Positions 13,601 through 24,674 of a stretch of 64,000 nucleotides of DNA are shown in pieces. The notes below the pieces were generated by a model that was given only the letters and a program-made list of their open reading frames with translations, searched no databases and was not told where the DNA came from. A program made the translations under genes and the position numbers. Positions within the stretch are counted from its first letter, which is position 1. The number at the start of each line of letters is the position of its first letter. The DNA comes from Trichoplax adhaerens (taxonomy: Eukaryota > Placozoa > Uniplacotomia > Trichoplacea > Trichoplacidae), in assembly GCF_000150275.1 (NCBI RefSeq), contig NW_002060951.1, positions 1,870,297-1,934,296 on the forward strand, given 5' to 3'.

Positions 13601-16552
13601 GCAAACATATCTTACGTTATCCATCCATAATTTTAGTTCACCTTCATACCCTCCTTAGAATCAAAAGTAATAGTATATGTGTTAGCATATTTCTGCCGAT
13701 AGTGTGCTGAGTAAAATACCTAGTAATATTATAATTTGCACGCCATGACGTGCAAGGAAAGCTACTTTAAATAATAGCAATAACGATATCGATATTATTG
13801 GTAAAATGACAAATATGTGAAATTGTTGCTAATGCATATCTTATGTATTCTATCCAGAGATCAGCCTGGAATGCATTAATTAAAAATCATTAAAGAGAAA
13901 TTATACGCGCAATTACATATATCAAAAGGCCGACAGATAACTTAATAATAATATCGATATGCTAGTGTATGTCCATTATCACTATCGTAACGGGAACAAA
14001 ATGAGCGATAAATTTACCTGCCTAACCACTAATCACAAAGTATGATATTATGTTTATATCAATAATTAATTGAATGACTTCCCTATCTGATTCATTACTA
14101 TAGCTATTGTAAGTTAACAGTCTGTGTTAAAAAAATTTGTGGCTTCTTTCATTAAAACTGATAACTGATGCGTAACATATAGTAATTGCGATTAAATTAT
14201 TCTATGAGTCTTGGTTATATCGATGAATAAAATGCCGGTAATGAGAAATAAAATTTATCAGAAATTTGATGTTAGACAATAATTAACATTATCTTACTGA
14301 AATAAAAATAATTTATTATGAATTAATTGTAAACACAACGATCGGATACTCTATTTATGGAAGCCTGAAATTATCGCTCTGATTTTGTTCTTACAGTGCA
14401 AAATCTTCTTCATACGTACATAGTGAAACTGTACTAGTTAATCAATTCAGAATCAACTGGTTATTTCGGTTGAGATTAATTAATTATTGAAGAATGTTCC
14501 TGTTAGTAGGCTGATATGATAGTTGCTATAGCTATTATAGTTAATAGTTTGTTTCTAAATTCTTTGATCATAAACATAATAATCCAAATACTGTATCAGC
14601 TATAAAATTCACAGATATTTCTTTAATAAAGAGCCCTTGGTTAACAGTCTAAGGTAAATATAAATGGATATTTGCTGAACTCACATTGTCTGGACGTTTT
14701 AAATATTTATACTAATTTCTTCAATACAACGTACCTACAACGTTAGGAGAAATCATTTAAATAATGCAATTTAAAAAGCATCTTATCGGTAGTAATTGTT
14801 CAAGTCTCTTCCTCCAGTGATAGTGTTTCTCTACCAATTAAATATACAAAGAGAGCATTCTTCTTAGTGTACAAAATTTGAGAATTACCATAGTAAGCAC
14901 CTTAAGTTAGATTTCATGCTAGAATTAAGTATTTTTTACTTACCGATTAGAAATTAACGAGATTTCTTTATGTCATATTCTATTCAGATTAGTTTTTATG
15001 GTCCTAACAGTAAGAAAAGTTAACATCTAGATATCCAAAATATGATAATTTATTTTAAATACCGGTACGCTCAGTGTCTTAAATTTTCTATCTTCCGTTG
15101 ATTCATGCAAACAGAAGCTATTCTTCGAGCAATAATTTTTACAGTACATCAGAGATTTATCAGCACTTTTCACAACTTCAAACCGAGAATCTGTCTTCAT
15201 ATAATTTTTCTAATGATTTCTATTCTATGAGCGTTTAATGCAAATAGTAACAGCTCTATACTTCTACAAAACCAATTTTTAATGTACAGGTTATCAAAGG
15301 GTAAAGATGAATAATATCTACTGAAAGGTTTTGACTATCATGAGCTCTATTCATAATATAGTATACTTGGCTTACAAACAGATGAATTATTCATATTCAA
15401 GCTGCTCCGTTTCACACAGAATTTAAAACTCTCTGTTAGAATTGGTTCCGTTACTTCATTATTATGAAACAATAAGGCTGAGAAACACGTTGCAGTACTT
15501 TTAAAAGACAGAGTAAAACTTTACTGCTTACCGCTGGAAAATATCAAGTAAAATATTGAACTCGTTGTTGGAGATCAATTATGCTATTTTAATCCAATTA
15601 AGTAAAATTTCGATAGTTTGGTATAGTTCAATATCTGTAAACGTATGTTAGTAAAAATACAATTTACTACTGATCACTTCACCAGTTAATTTTAATGAGG
15701 TGGCATATGTGGTACTACTTTAATCTGAAATCTGTAAATGCCATCGCTTTATCATGTTAATGAAATATTTCTAATGGAAAGTATCCCTAAATTGCATGGA
15801 ACAGATGATTTATGAATATAACCTCAGTAGGATTATGTATTTGCATAATTAATTAAATTACAAGATAATTGGATCATAAGGGACGAAAATTAATGGCTGG
15901 GATATTTCCAAAAGGACACAATGCCTATAGAAAGCAATAATTGTGATATTAGGTAGAAAAGAATTACAAACAAAGTCATTTCATTTTCTTGAATATACAA
16001 CACACCATTACCTATCGACTCTTTTGGTAAAAGATATTAAAAAATTGACGCTTAAGATGCGTTTGTTTTATTATTCTATCTTCATCCGAAATTTGTGGTA
16101 CTTACTTTATTTAGAATAATCGTCAATTTAATAATTGATTTTCTCAACATACAAGGTGCTGACAGCGATACTTATCGGTATTAAAATCATCAAAAAGTAG
16201 ATACTTGTCATTTCCTTAACTGGCTTTGGAGCGTTCGCCGTTTTAGTTACAAGTTTACTGAGTACATATTATTTATGAAAGTCTAAATGTTTATCTTTTA
16301 ATTAATTTCAGATCAAGCATACAAAATTAATTCATCGTTTATGTTGGGTGGTCCGAGATCATCGTTATAGTGTAATTCACAATTTAATATTGTATATTTT
16401 CTTCCAGTCATCGAAATCTTAACTTTAGGCTAATTTTTCTCCTTTAATTTTGGCAATTCTATCGTAAATACTTGAATTCAATAAAGTGACCAATATAGAG
16501 CAAAGAGAAGAAAACTGACATATTACATATACGCATTACTATTTAATGTTTG
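10630..16552. other. Gene-free intergenic DNA between two receptors
   Basis: About 5.9 kb of AT-rich sequence without a supported gene. No receptor fragment was recognised. The one clear structure is the 13-bp inverted repeat at 13.15 kb. No clear promoter motif is seen before the receptor at 16.55 kb. Confidence 0.55.
13145..13176. repeat. Perfect 13-bp inverted repeat with 6-base loop
   Basis: ACACCAGAATTAC (13145-13157) is the exact reverse complement of GTAATTCTGGTGT (13164-13176), separated by TATGAC. No protein-coding context surrounds it. It could form a hairpin in RNA or DNA, be the core of a tiny palindromic element, or be a protein-binding site. Confidence 0.75.
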
Positions 16553-17704
16553 ATGCAATCCATCATGGATGAAAATCTATTGAGTAACCACAGTGTGATT
16601 GATAATAATAGCTTGATAACAATATCACCTGCAGTCTCTCTAAACGTGGTAACGTTATCACCATTCCAAATTACGTTTCTGACGCTTTATATTACGCTTG
16701 GTTTAGTTGGTTTGGTAGGCAATCTGGTAGTTGTCGCTAGTTTATTGATCGGTAAGCATAAACTGCAAAAGGCAACGGATATCTTACTTTTAAACTTAGC
16801 CCTTGCTGGTTTACTGATCTCTGTTTTTCATATCCCATGGATGCTAGTGACTCAAATTTTCACTTCAGGCGTTTGGCTGTTTGGCCAGGCAATGTGTAAA
16901 ATTTATAATACTGTTACTTTGTTCTCTGTGCTCTTGATATCATTTACTCAAATGGCCATTTGTATCGATCGTTATAATGGTCTGAGGGGTATAGCAAAAT
17001 TAAAGTGGCGATTAACAATTCGACGGGCAGTACTAGTTGTGATTATCATTTGGTTGAGTGCTCTGGCAATGTGTTATCCATACTTACGCTATCTATCTGT
17101 TATGCCAAGCAATTTTGATAATCAGTCTTATTGCTTATTAGATTTGCCCCTTGTTCCTATGGATTTTTCCATCAATGAGAAACATGTTAGTTTCGTTTAT
17201 TTTATTTGCGCCGTTATTTACTTGCTGGTTGCTTATGTAATCCCCTGCATAACTATGACTATCTTATACGTTCTCATTATACGTATCTTGCGCAAGCAAC
17301 GATTTAAAGCTAATTTTTTAAAGCATCTTTATCAACAGTCGATATTCGTGCATAACTTGGTTAGGAAAGAGAGGGTAGCGAAAATATTTATAACATGTGT
17401 CGTCTTTTTCTTTGTTTGCAACCTACCAAGTAGCATTTTCTTGTTATTTCTCTTAACTCATATTATTTCACGAGAAGTTTATATTAAAGTACGACCATTC
17501 CTAGCTATAATTCAAATATTTGGTGTCGTTTCCAACGCTATCCTGTATGGTTCTGTAAATACGAGGGTTAAAAGGTCTTCAAGTAGTATAAGGCGCAAGA
17601 TTGGCGGCACATTATCACCAAGTATGTCAAATGCAAAGATCAATCTTAGGAAAAGGCGATTTAAACCAAAGACTCTTAAATCTAGTTTATCGCAATCCCA
17701 TTAG
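16553..17704 (+). CDS. Rhodopsin-class GPCR, orphan, single exon (383 aa)
   Basis: Seven-transmembrane receptor, paralogue of the one at 9.5 kb (shared GKH after TM1, LNLALAGL/VNLAVAGL, FTQ-AICI, NLPS, QIFG-VSNA). The first ATG is at 16553; a second at 16565 is also possible. Seen: N-terminal glycosylation sites; TM1 GNLVVVA with Asn 1.50; TM2 LALAGL; Cys 3.25 (AMCKIY); an intact DRY (ICIDRYNG); loop-2 Cys; TM5 with AYVIPC; TM6 FFVCNLP; TM7 VSNAILY; a basic Ser-rich tail. As in the paralogue, Asp 2.50 is Gly, Trp 6.48 is Asn and NPxxY is NAxxY. An AATAAA at 17917-17922 is a plausible polyA signal. Ligand unknown. Confidence 0.9.
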   Translation: MQSIMDENLLSNHSVIDNNSLITISPAVSLNVVTLSPFQITFLTLYITLGLVGLVGNLVVVASLLIGKHKLQKATDILLLNLALAGLLISVFHIPWMLVTQIFTSGVWLFGQAMCKIYNTVTLFSVLLISFTQMAICIDRYNGLRGIAKLKWRLTIRRAVLVVIIIWLSALAMCYPYLRYLSVMPSNFDNQSYCLLDLPLVPMDFSINEKHVSFVYFICAVIYLLVAYVIPCITMTILYVLIIRILRKQRFKANFLKHLYQQSIFVHNLVRKERVAKIFITCVVFFFVCNLPSSIFLLFLLTHIISREVYIKVRPFLAIIQIFGVVSNAILYGSVNTRVKRSSSSIRRKIGGTLSPSMSNAKINLRKRRFKPKTLKSSLSQSH

Positions 17705-20562
17705 TATTCCAATCTTGTATTTCGATGCAGAATATAATGAAACTTTACCGCTAGTATCTTATTCGTAATTTAGTCAAACTTTTATTTTCATTTTACGGCT
17801 AAAGTCTATGTTAGCAACGCAATCCGGTTAAAAATACTATCTACTCTCGCACTAAGTGTATGTATAATGATGCCTCAATGATGATTTCGTTTGTTTTCAA
17901 AATATTTGACGTGACTAATAAAATGAATTGCTACAATATTTCTGATCTTACAGTATTTAATACAATAAATTAACGCACAACTGGGGTAAGGTAATCTTTC
18001 ATGGTATAAATTACTGAAGTCTAAAGTGAGTTTTAATTTATAGTGCCTTAATTTAATAAAGTGTTTTTATCTACAATTTAGAAAGCAGTGATGTTTACAA
18101 TTAATTGAAATATCTGTAAATATTTCTAATCGTTATATTTCATCTGTTTTAAAATTTTCTTTCCCGCAATAGATGCGTAAAAAACTAATAAAAACTGATA
18201 TCTTGGCTGAATAACCAATACAGAGAATAATTATTTCCGCTCTTTCGATTGCAATGGCTAAGTAATATCAAGCTATCATAGAATAACATACAATAAATTA
18301 TGGCGATCAAATTGCATCACGTACATTATCGATCGAATCCGATACTCTGGTTTTAAACTGTCGATTAAATTATAACAATTATTGAATCAAAAATGATGAT
18401 ATTTCCCTCATAACAGTAGCCTAAACTGTATAAAATATCAATGATGGGCTAATATAGCTCCAGACTATTCTTTTACTTTTTTATCGAAGACAACGTTAAT
18501 TTTTCTGCTTGTTTGGTGTCCTAAAATAAATGAAAAGGTTAAAAGCTATAATCGTAAGATTAATCGCGATTGTTTACTTATTCGATGCAATCACAACAGT
18601 TATCTTATGAAATACTGCCATAATAAGTATGCTTGTAGAAATTCTACGTAGACTTCCCTTTTATTCTATCATTCCAGCATTCATAACTATATTACGTATA
18701 TCAATTAAATTAAATATTAATTATAGTGCTTAAAGACTCAATAAGGATCTATACTGTAAGGATATATAGGTGTTTAGAATATTACTGAATGAAATCTCCA
18801 TCAACTCCACAATAATTAAAAATTGATTAGCACATTCCTTATTATACTGATGCTGCTGTACACACATCTGAAACTAAATTTCAAAATTGTAATCGATGAT
18901 ACACTATGACGCAGGTAGCATGTTAGATGGTAGGGGTTAAATATAGTTGCATTGAAGACTAGATACAATTCTAAGAATAAGGGTAGTTTTATGTAAGACT
19001 ATTATCAACTATGACAACCAAGACCTCTCGATCTATTCAGCGGGTAAGCTTGTAGTATTATAAGACTCTCCTTAGATTTAATAGGAAGGGCAGGTGAAAT
19101 TAGTAACCCAATACTAATGCACTAAACGCACAGTATTACAATGGTACAATCACTTATATATCTTTAGACAAAATATCGCATAGATTTCATCAAGTAATTA
19201 TTCATGTCAGCTGCAGCCAACAGGATTGTTACAGTATGGTGCTGGCGTTTTATGCATTACATAAAAATATCAATAAGATTATACTATACTGGATGCGCTT
19301 TCTGAAAAAAATCTTTATTGCCTATTTTTTGAAGTTATGTTATTCATGTACATTATATGCTAATCTAAATAATCCTTTACTGCACTAAACAGTAACCTTA
19401 CTACAAGTACGCAATTTGAATATGTTTAAACTGTAGCATGGGCAAAATGCAATTAAGTCAGTTTTTCATTTGTAAAAAACATAAAGTTATCCAGTACGAT
19501 CTAAATTGGTTATAAAGTTTACACTAGCAATTTTTCTACAGTTAGATTCTATATAATATATTGACATACTCGAATATATACATTCTATATTATTTTAAGA
19601 TCATATTAACGGTTAGTTATCGAATATTTACAATTTCCGATAACGTTTCTTATTACTTATAAGATATAAATAAAAAATGGAATACAGCATCATCGTCAGT
19701 AAATAGTAGATAAGATTGAAAATAAAATTATGTCAATACTAGCAATTTGTAAATTGCTACCTTATAAACATAATACCAATGGATAGAATCACTTTATGCA
19801 GCTATGCTATCACGAAATGTGCTAGCTCTGGATGATGACGCTTGCATCGAGCTTGCTCTAGATTTCGTTATCGTTTCTAAAAAGTAAGAAATTTAAAAAC
19901 AATTTTAATGTATAAGTTAACATTGCTATTCAACCACAACGAAAATATCTATGTTAAAACTATTAACATTTGATTTACTGAGATTCGGATAAGTTAATCT
20001 CTTTATTACCATGTTTCATCAAGATATTCCCATTTATGATCATGTCATTTACCTAATTGTAGCATTACAGTAGTGTATCCGTGGGCGTCCAAAATTATTT
20101 CGATGACTGATAAGCGCAATTAGGTCTATTATAAAGTACTGTACTGTATATCTCACTAATACAGGATGTCATTTACATCGCTGAAATTGATGGTCGAAGT
20201 ATACTTTAGATCAATTCAAATGATGTGATAATTTCATTTACTGGAATAATTGTAAAATAAGCATATCCACTTTCTGCTATTAATTATATTTACAGTTTTA
20301 GCTCACATTAGGTCGATGAAAAGTAATTATGGTACAGTCATATAGCTTAATACAAGAACTACGGTGAATATTTCAAAGAGTCTTTCTTTGGCTATTATCA
20401 CAGATATCAAGTATTAGGATAAAATAGCTAAATATAGAATAGAGCTAATGTTCATAAAAGGGTGATATGGCTTAAAGTATAGTATATTTGTTTTTGTACC
20501 TTATAATTTGAAGCAGTTACAACTCATTACGTTAATTGCCAATATATTCGTATTTGTAACAC
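17705..20562. other. Intergenic DNA (3' of receptor and 3' of STUM-like gene)
   Basis: About 2.9 kb between two convergent genes. It contains a candidate polyA signal for the receptor at 17917-17922. No other gene or strong repeat is seen. A single TACTGTACTG occurrence lies near 20.14 kb, far less dense than the arrays in the divergent promoters. Confidence 0.55.
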
Positions 20563-22391
20563 TTATGATATTGTACCTGCATTCTCTCTAGCTAGACCGA
20601 TCATGATTGTACCCCAAATAATGCTCCAAAACCAGCCAATTAAGCAAAAAACGATACAAGCGAACTGTATTACACCAACACTGACGTTAATTAAGCACTG
20701 TTTTAATTTTCGAAAGCGATCCTTTTTCTTTTTAACCTCATGGCAGAGCAGGCTAAGCCCAGAAATAATCGTTCCTACGATAAATGCATAAAATAGTTAA
20801 ATTTAAAAGGCAATAGCTTATATCATACAGTTAAATATTTAAGCAGGTCTTTGGATATTGAATATTCGTACTGGATATTTGCTGATTTATCTATAGTACA
20901 GAATTTAGTAAACTGCTATTACAAATTGGAGTTCTAATATAACTGAAAATATCATCCGCTTGGAATATGTTTAAGTGTTCTTAAATAGATAGAAAAATTT
21001 GCCAGGCTGATAGTTTCACATGAATAAAACTCTAATGAATATAATCGCAAATGCTATTGACTATAATATCGCAACTAAATAATTTAAAATGAAATTCCTC
21101 AGGTGAATGAAATAATTATATTGGGCATCATTTACTATCTAGACTACTGCTCAATTACAAATTTAGACACAGAAATCTGGGTACGTTAATGAAATTTGTG
21201 TTAACACTTCTATTTCAGTGCAGAGCAACGCTAGGAAGTTGTAGTATACATTTATCAAAATTTCACGAAACTATAAACGTAAAGATCCTGGTACTAATGT
21301 GGCTATGAATTAAAAAAACCAATGATACATTAGTTATTATCATTTTACGGGAAAATTACTTTGGTCAACTTATCTATGAGAATCGATTACAATAAATAAT
21401 AAAGAATCTTATTAATTTTTTTTTGCTTATAAATAGGAGTAATGAACTCATTTAATAGAGTGGTATAGGAAGACATTACAAAATCTGGTTCATTGTAGCA
21501 ATTTGATCGATTGATATTAGCGGTAATTAGCAACAATAAATTAATTGTTAGCTTCTAAATGACAAACGCAACTAAATAGATAAAAATTAAGAAACAAAGA
21601 CTATCACTGCCTATTGACTCATTAACCGCAGTAGATAAGTTTTAAAGTTAGGTAACTAACGTACCTGAGCCTGGAATGATAAAATTGAATATACAACAAA
21701 TTATCGCAAGCCACATTGGCAGGACAGGGATAGAAGCTTTCATAGTTACAGGGCCTTCTTCTACTGACTGGTTATCTTTACCTGTTGAAGAGTTTTTACC
21801 CCATACTTGCGAATTGTGTCGTGAGCTTACACTTGCATTATGTTCAAGAAGAAATGCAGCTTTATGAACTAATGCTTCAATGTTAGGTGTCGTAGATCGT
21901 CTAATTTCACTAGGCTCTCCCTCATCTCCGCTTGTTCTATTAGCCGGTTCCTCCTCTTCTTTAATCTCGTTAATTATTGGTACAGTATCATTATTTGGTG
22001 CACTATTGCTAGTATCATTGGTGTTTTGATTTAAATTTTCTTCTTTCTGATTAATTAACTTGACAGCTTGACCGTTACCTATGTCGTTTTTGCCTTTCTT
22101 TTTATTATTAGCATTTTTTTCAACTGTTTTCTTAAATTTACCCACTGCAGGACCGGTCTTATTTCTAGGCCCTTTAGCGGTCATTGGTCTCTTCTTTTGG
22201 TTAGCAACGACATTGGTGGTCGTCGATGTTTTCTTATTAATCGGTGGTAACTTAGTTCCAGTATTAGTACTGTTATTAGAACGACTTGCGCTAGTTTTTA
22301 ATGCCGATTTGGTTGGTTTGTTTATGTTGTTTGTAGCGGGATTGCTGTCATCAGTTGTACTTGTTGTTTTCTTTTCCGGCGGTTGTGACAT
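20563..22391 (-). CDS. STUM: STUM/SPEC3-family membrane protein (2 coding exons)
   Basis: Small membrane protein of the Spec3/Stum family (Drosophila stumble is needed in mechanosensory neurons; sea urchin SPEC3 is ciliary). Model: exon 22391-21665, intron 21664-20775 (donor GTACGT, acceptor CGTAG), exon 20774-20563 ending TAA, giving 312 aa. The join is in phase inside the family motif: IIPGSG from exon 1 plus GTIISGLSLLCH from exon 2. Residues 1 to ~220 are low-complexity, rich in Asn, Lys, Thr and Glu, probably disordered. Then come two hydrophobic blocks: MWLAIICCIFNFIIPG, and after a Lys/Arg-rich loop (EVKKKKDRFRKLKQC) GVIQFACIVFCLIGWFWSI. The start MSQPPEKK is chosen because a strong acceptor (TTTATTTCAG) directly precedes its ATG; an upstream in-frame ATG at 22430 would lie in that 5'UTR intron. 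The family call is strong for the C-terminus only. Confidence 0.85.
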
Positions 22392-23754
22392 CCTGAAATA
22401 AAGTTTTCTTCTTGTTAACTTTACAAACAATTATTTTGTATTTTATCATCGTGCTGCGTATGAAGTAATGAAAGTATAAGCTCCTAAAATCAATGAGCTA
22501 ATAAACTACTTCTGTACATTTATTTACTTACTCACTTTTAAGATTTGATTTTTAATTATTTATGATATCTGAACTTGTTTTTGAACCCTTTTGGATGATC
22601 AAGTTGGATTAATGTCTAAGCAAACGAATGGTATCATCAATATGTACAAGTGTTACAGATAGGTTGGGACCAGTGGACTGTAAAATGTTACGGCTATACT
22701 TATACTGTAGACAGAATAGTAAAAAACATACTAGCAAATAAATACAATCTACTATATATATATTGAGTAGTTATTCCCTAACTAGATGAAGTACTTTAGA
22801 TTATTATCTGCAGTATATTAAAAAAATAACATGAATACAATACATTGTTATCGCATTGGCTATTTATTTTCGGCGTCAATAACTGTTTACTTTATTGTTC
22901 TTAATTTTTATAAGTTGAATTGTTTTCAACACGTGAATACAGTTCATTTTTCTATCCTTAGTAACGCAGTCTAAAAGGACAAGGGATATCCTTACTCATT
23001 TACATAAATTATTATTTAGTAGGGCTGAGCAAATCCTTTTTAGCTACTGCTTCGGCACTGTATCAATGGAATATTCGGTATCATACTTTGTTCGATAGTT
23101 CAAGCAAAGGCGATCAATACATTTTAATGCAACTAATTATACGGATGAGTATGATCGTATTACAGTAGTATATAACTTAGACTGTTGCTGCATTTTGCAA
23201 AACTCATCTTTGCGTCCACGTTGTTTTATTAAAATAAGTCGGAAGTTGATTTATTGATAGTCAAACATGGGAAATAACAAGATCCAATTTGAATAAATTA
23301 ACATACAGTGTCCATCCTTTTAACGACTATTGTCACTTTGCATATCAGATTTTTCGTAGATAGAAACACAGATACGCGTATTAATGATATAAATGATTTA
23401 TGACATTAATTATTCGTTGTCAATATTAGCTAAACATTTCCATAGCAGATTATGGAACTACAGCAGACTATGACACTTGAAAGTTTGTTCATTTTTGACA
23501 CCACTTTCAAGGTAGTGTACGACTCCATTATTATGCTTATACGTGTGTCAAAGCCTTAGACGCTCAAAGGCTCTTCACTTTCCCATCAACACTAATCATC
23601 CTCACTCATTCTGTCCGTCCGAAAGAGTATTAAATCGACTGGAAGGAAACTGGCTCAGCCGGTTCCAGCATGATTTTGGCAGGAGCTGACTGTAACTCAA
23701 ACCGGCTTTTGTATACAGTACCGTACTGTCGGTTACTAGACTCATGTAATTCCT

Positions 23755-24512
23755 GTACAGTGTACTGTACAGTACAGTACAGTACAGTACAGTACAGTAT
23801 AGAGATTTTTCTTACCTCTAATGTACAGTACAGTACTGTACAGTACAGTACTGTATTCATTAGTAAGAGATTTCTTTGTGAAACGTCCCAGCTCTTGATG
23901 GTCTTGTTCAGATCTTGAAGACTACTGACCAGAGCATACCAGACCATGATTATGAAGACCTCCACTGAGTCTACAGTCTACAGTACTGTACTCAGGCGTG
24001 CACTGTACTGTAGAGTACAGCCACGAAATCTTTTTCACGTAGGCACTGCAGTTTGGATTTGCACGTGATGCGTATTCATCAAAAATAGATATTGATTGGT
24101 TAAGAATGCTTAACAATGTACTGTACATTAACAATAATTTCTTCGGATTTTACGCGTGGTGCGTGTTCGCAAAAGATCGATTTTGATACTAATGCCATAG
24201 ACTTCTAAGACTATTTTTTTTAGTCTTTTTTAAAAGTCCTTCATGCCATACTGTACAGTCTACAATACTGTACTGTACTGTACTGTACTGTAGGTCTTCC
24301 AGGTCTTTTCTTGTACTGTACTGTACACTGTACACTGTACAGTACAGCACTGTACAGCACTGTACTGTACTGTACGACGTACTGTACAGTACGTGTGTCT
24401 TGTCTTGTCTTGTTTTGCACTGTACAGTGGTGTACAGTACTGTACTGTACAGTACAGTAATCCGTACTCTTGCACTCTGGTATTTTACCATACTGTACAT
24501 TGTACAGTAGGT
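23755..24512. repeat. CAGTA/TACTG pentamer arrays, orientation-switching (cluster 1)
   Basis: Eight AGTAC-type units run at 23771-23810, and five TACTG units at 24266-24290. Further short runs lie at 23821-23855, 23978-24016, about 24315-24390, 24418-24465 and 24490-24512. Because TACTG is the reverse complement of CAGTA, each switch of orientation makes a perfect palindrome (CAGTACTG or CTGTACAG). The intervening DNA is not repetitive in the same way. The array lies directly upstream of DLAT exon 1. Confidence 0.9.
24031..24188 (+). repeat. Diverged tandem duplication inside cluster 1
   Basis: GCACGTGATGCGTATTCATC followed by AAAAATAGATATTGAT (about 24061-24096) resembles ACGCGTGGTGCGTGTTCGC followed by AAAAGATCGATTTTGAT (about 24150-24187). 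Each copy follows a TACTGTAC word and an ATTTCTT- or ATCTTTTT-type block, so the unit is roughly 90-100 bp. The alignment was made by eye and is imperfect. Confidence 0.45.
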
Positions 24513-24674
24513 GCTCTTTTTCTCGTACTGGTACGTATCAGCTGTCTGTCCGTGCTCCGCAACGATTTTGCTCCTTGCCCAAGGGACAGTAGTCAAGATT
24601 GATTGCTCCTTGGCATCACTTGCAGTCACTGTAGCAGGTAAAACCAGCAGATAGATAGAAGCTGAAAATTCAAA

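Larger units (their letters stand above)
22392..24674. promoter_or_regulatory. Divergent intergenic interval of STUM-like gene and DLAT
   Basis: Head-to-head spacing of about 2.3 kb. It must contain a 5' non-coding exon of the STUM-like gene, because a splice acceptor abuts the coding ATG; its position is not resolved. The half nearest DLAT (23.5-24.65 kb) is GC-richer and dominated by CAGTA/TACTG arrays. Coding-like open frames inside the arrays are repeat artefacts rich in Tyr, Cys, Thr and Val. No defined TATA box was assigned. Confidence 0.5.

Noticed and set aside
16550-16552. TTG as start codon of the second receptor
   Set aside because: A TTG start is not expected for a nuclear animal gene. 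The ATG immediately after it at 16553 is used instead.
22081-22401. 106-codon plus-strand frame with hydrophobic content
   Set aside because: It is the antisense shadow of the low-complexity Asn/Lys/Thr-rich exon of the STUM-like gene, which is supported by an in-phase splice into the conserved domain.
23630-24629. Several open frames of 70-146 codons on both strands, rich in Tyr-Cys-Thr-Val
   Set aside because: They are translations of the CAGTA/TACTG arrays, which lack stops in several frames. There is no family resemblance, and frames overlap on both strands.
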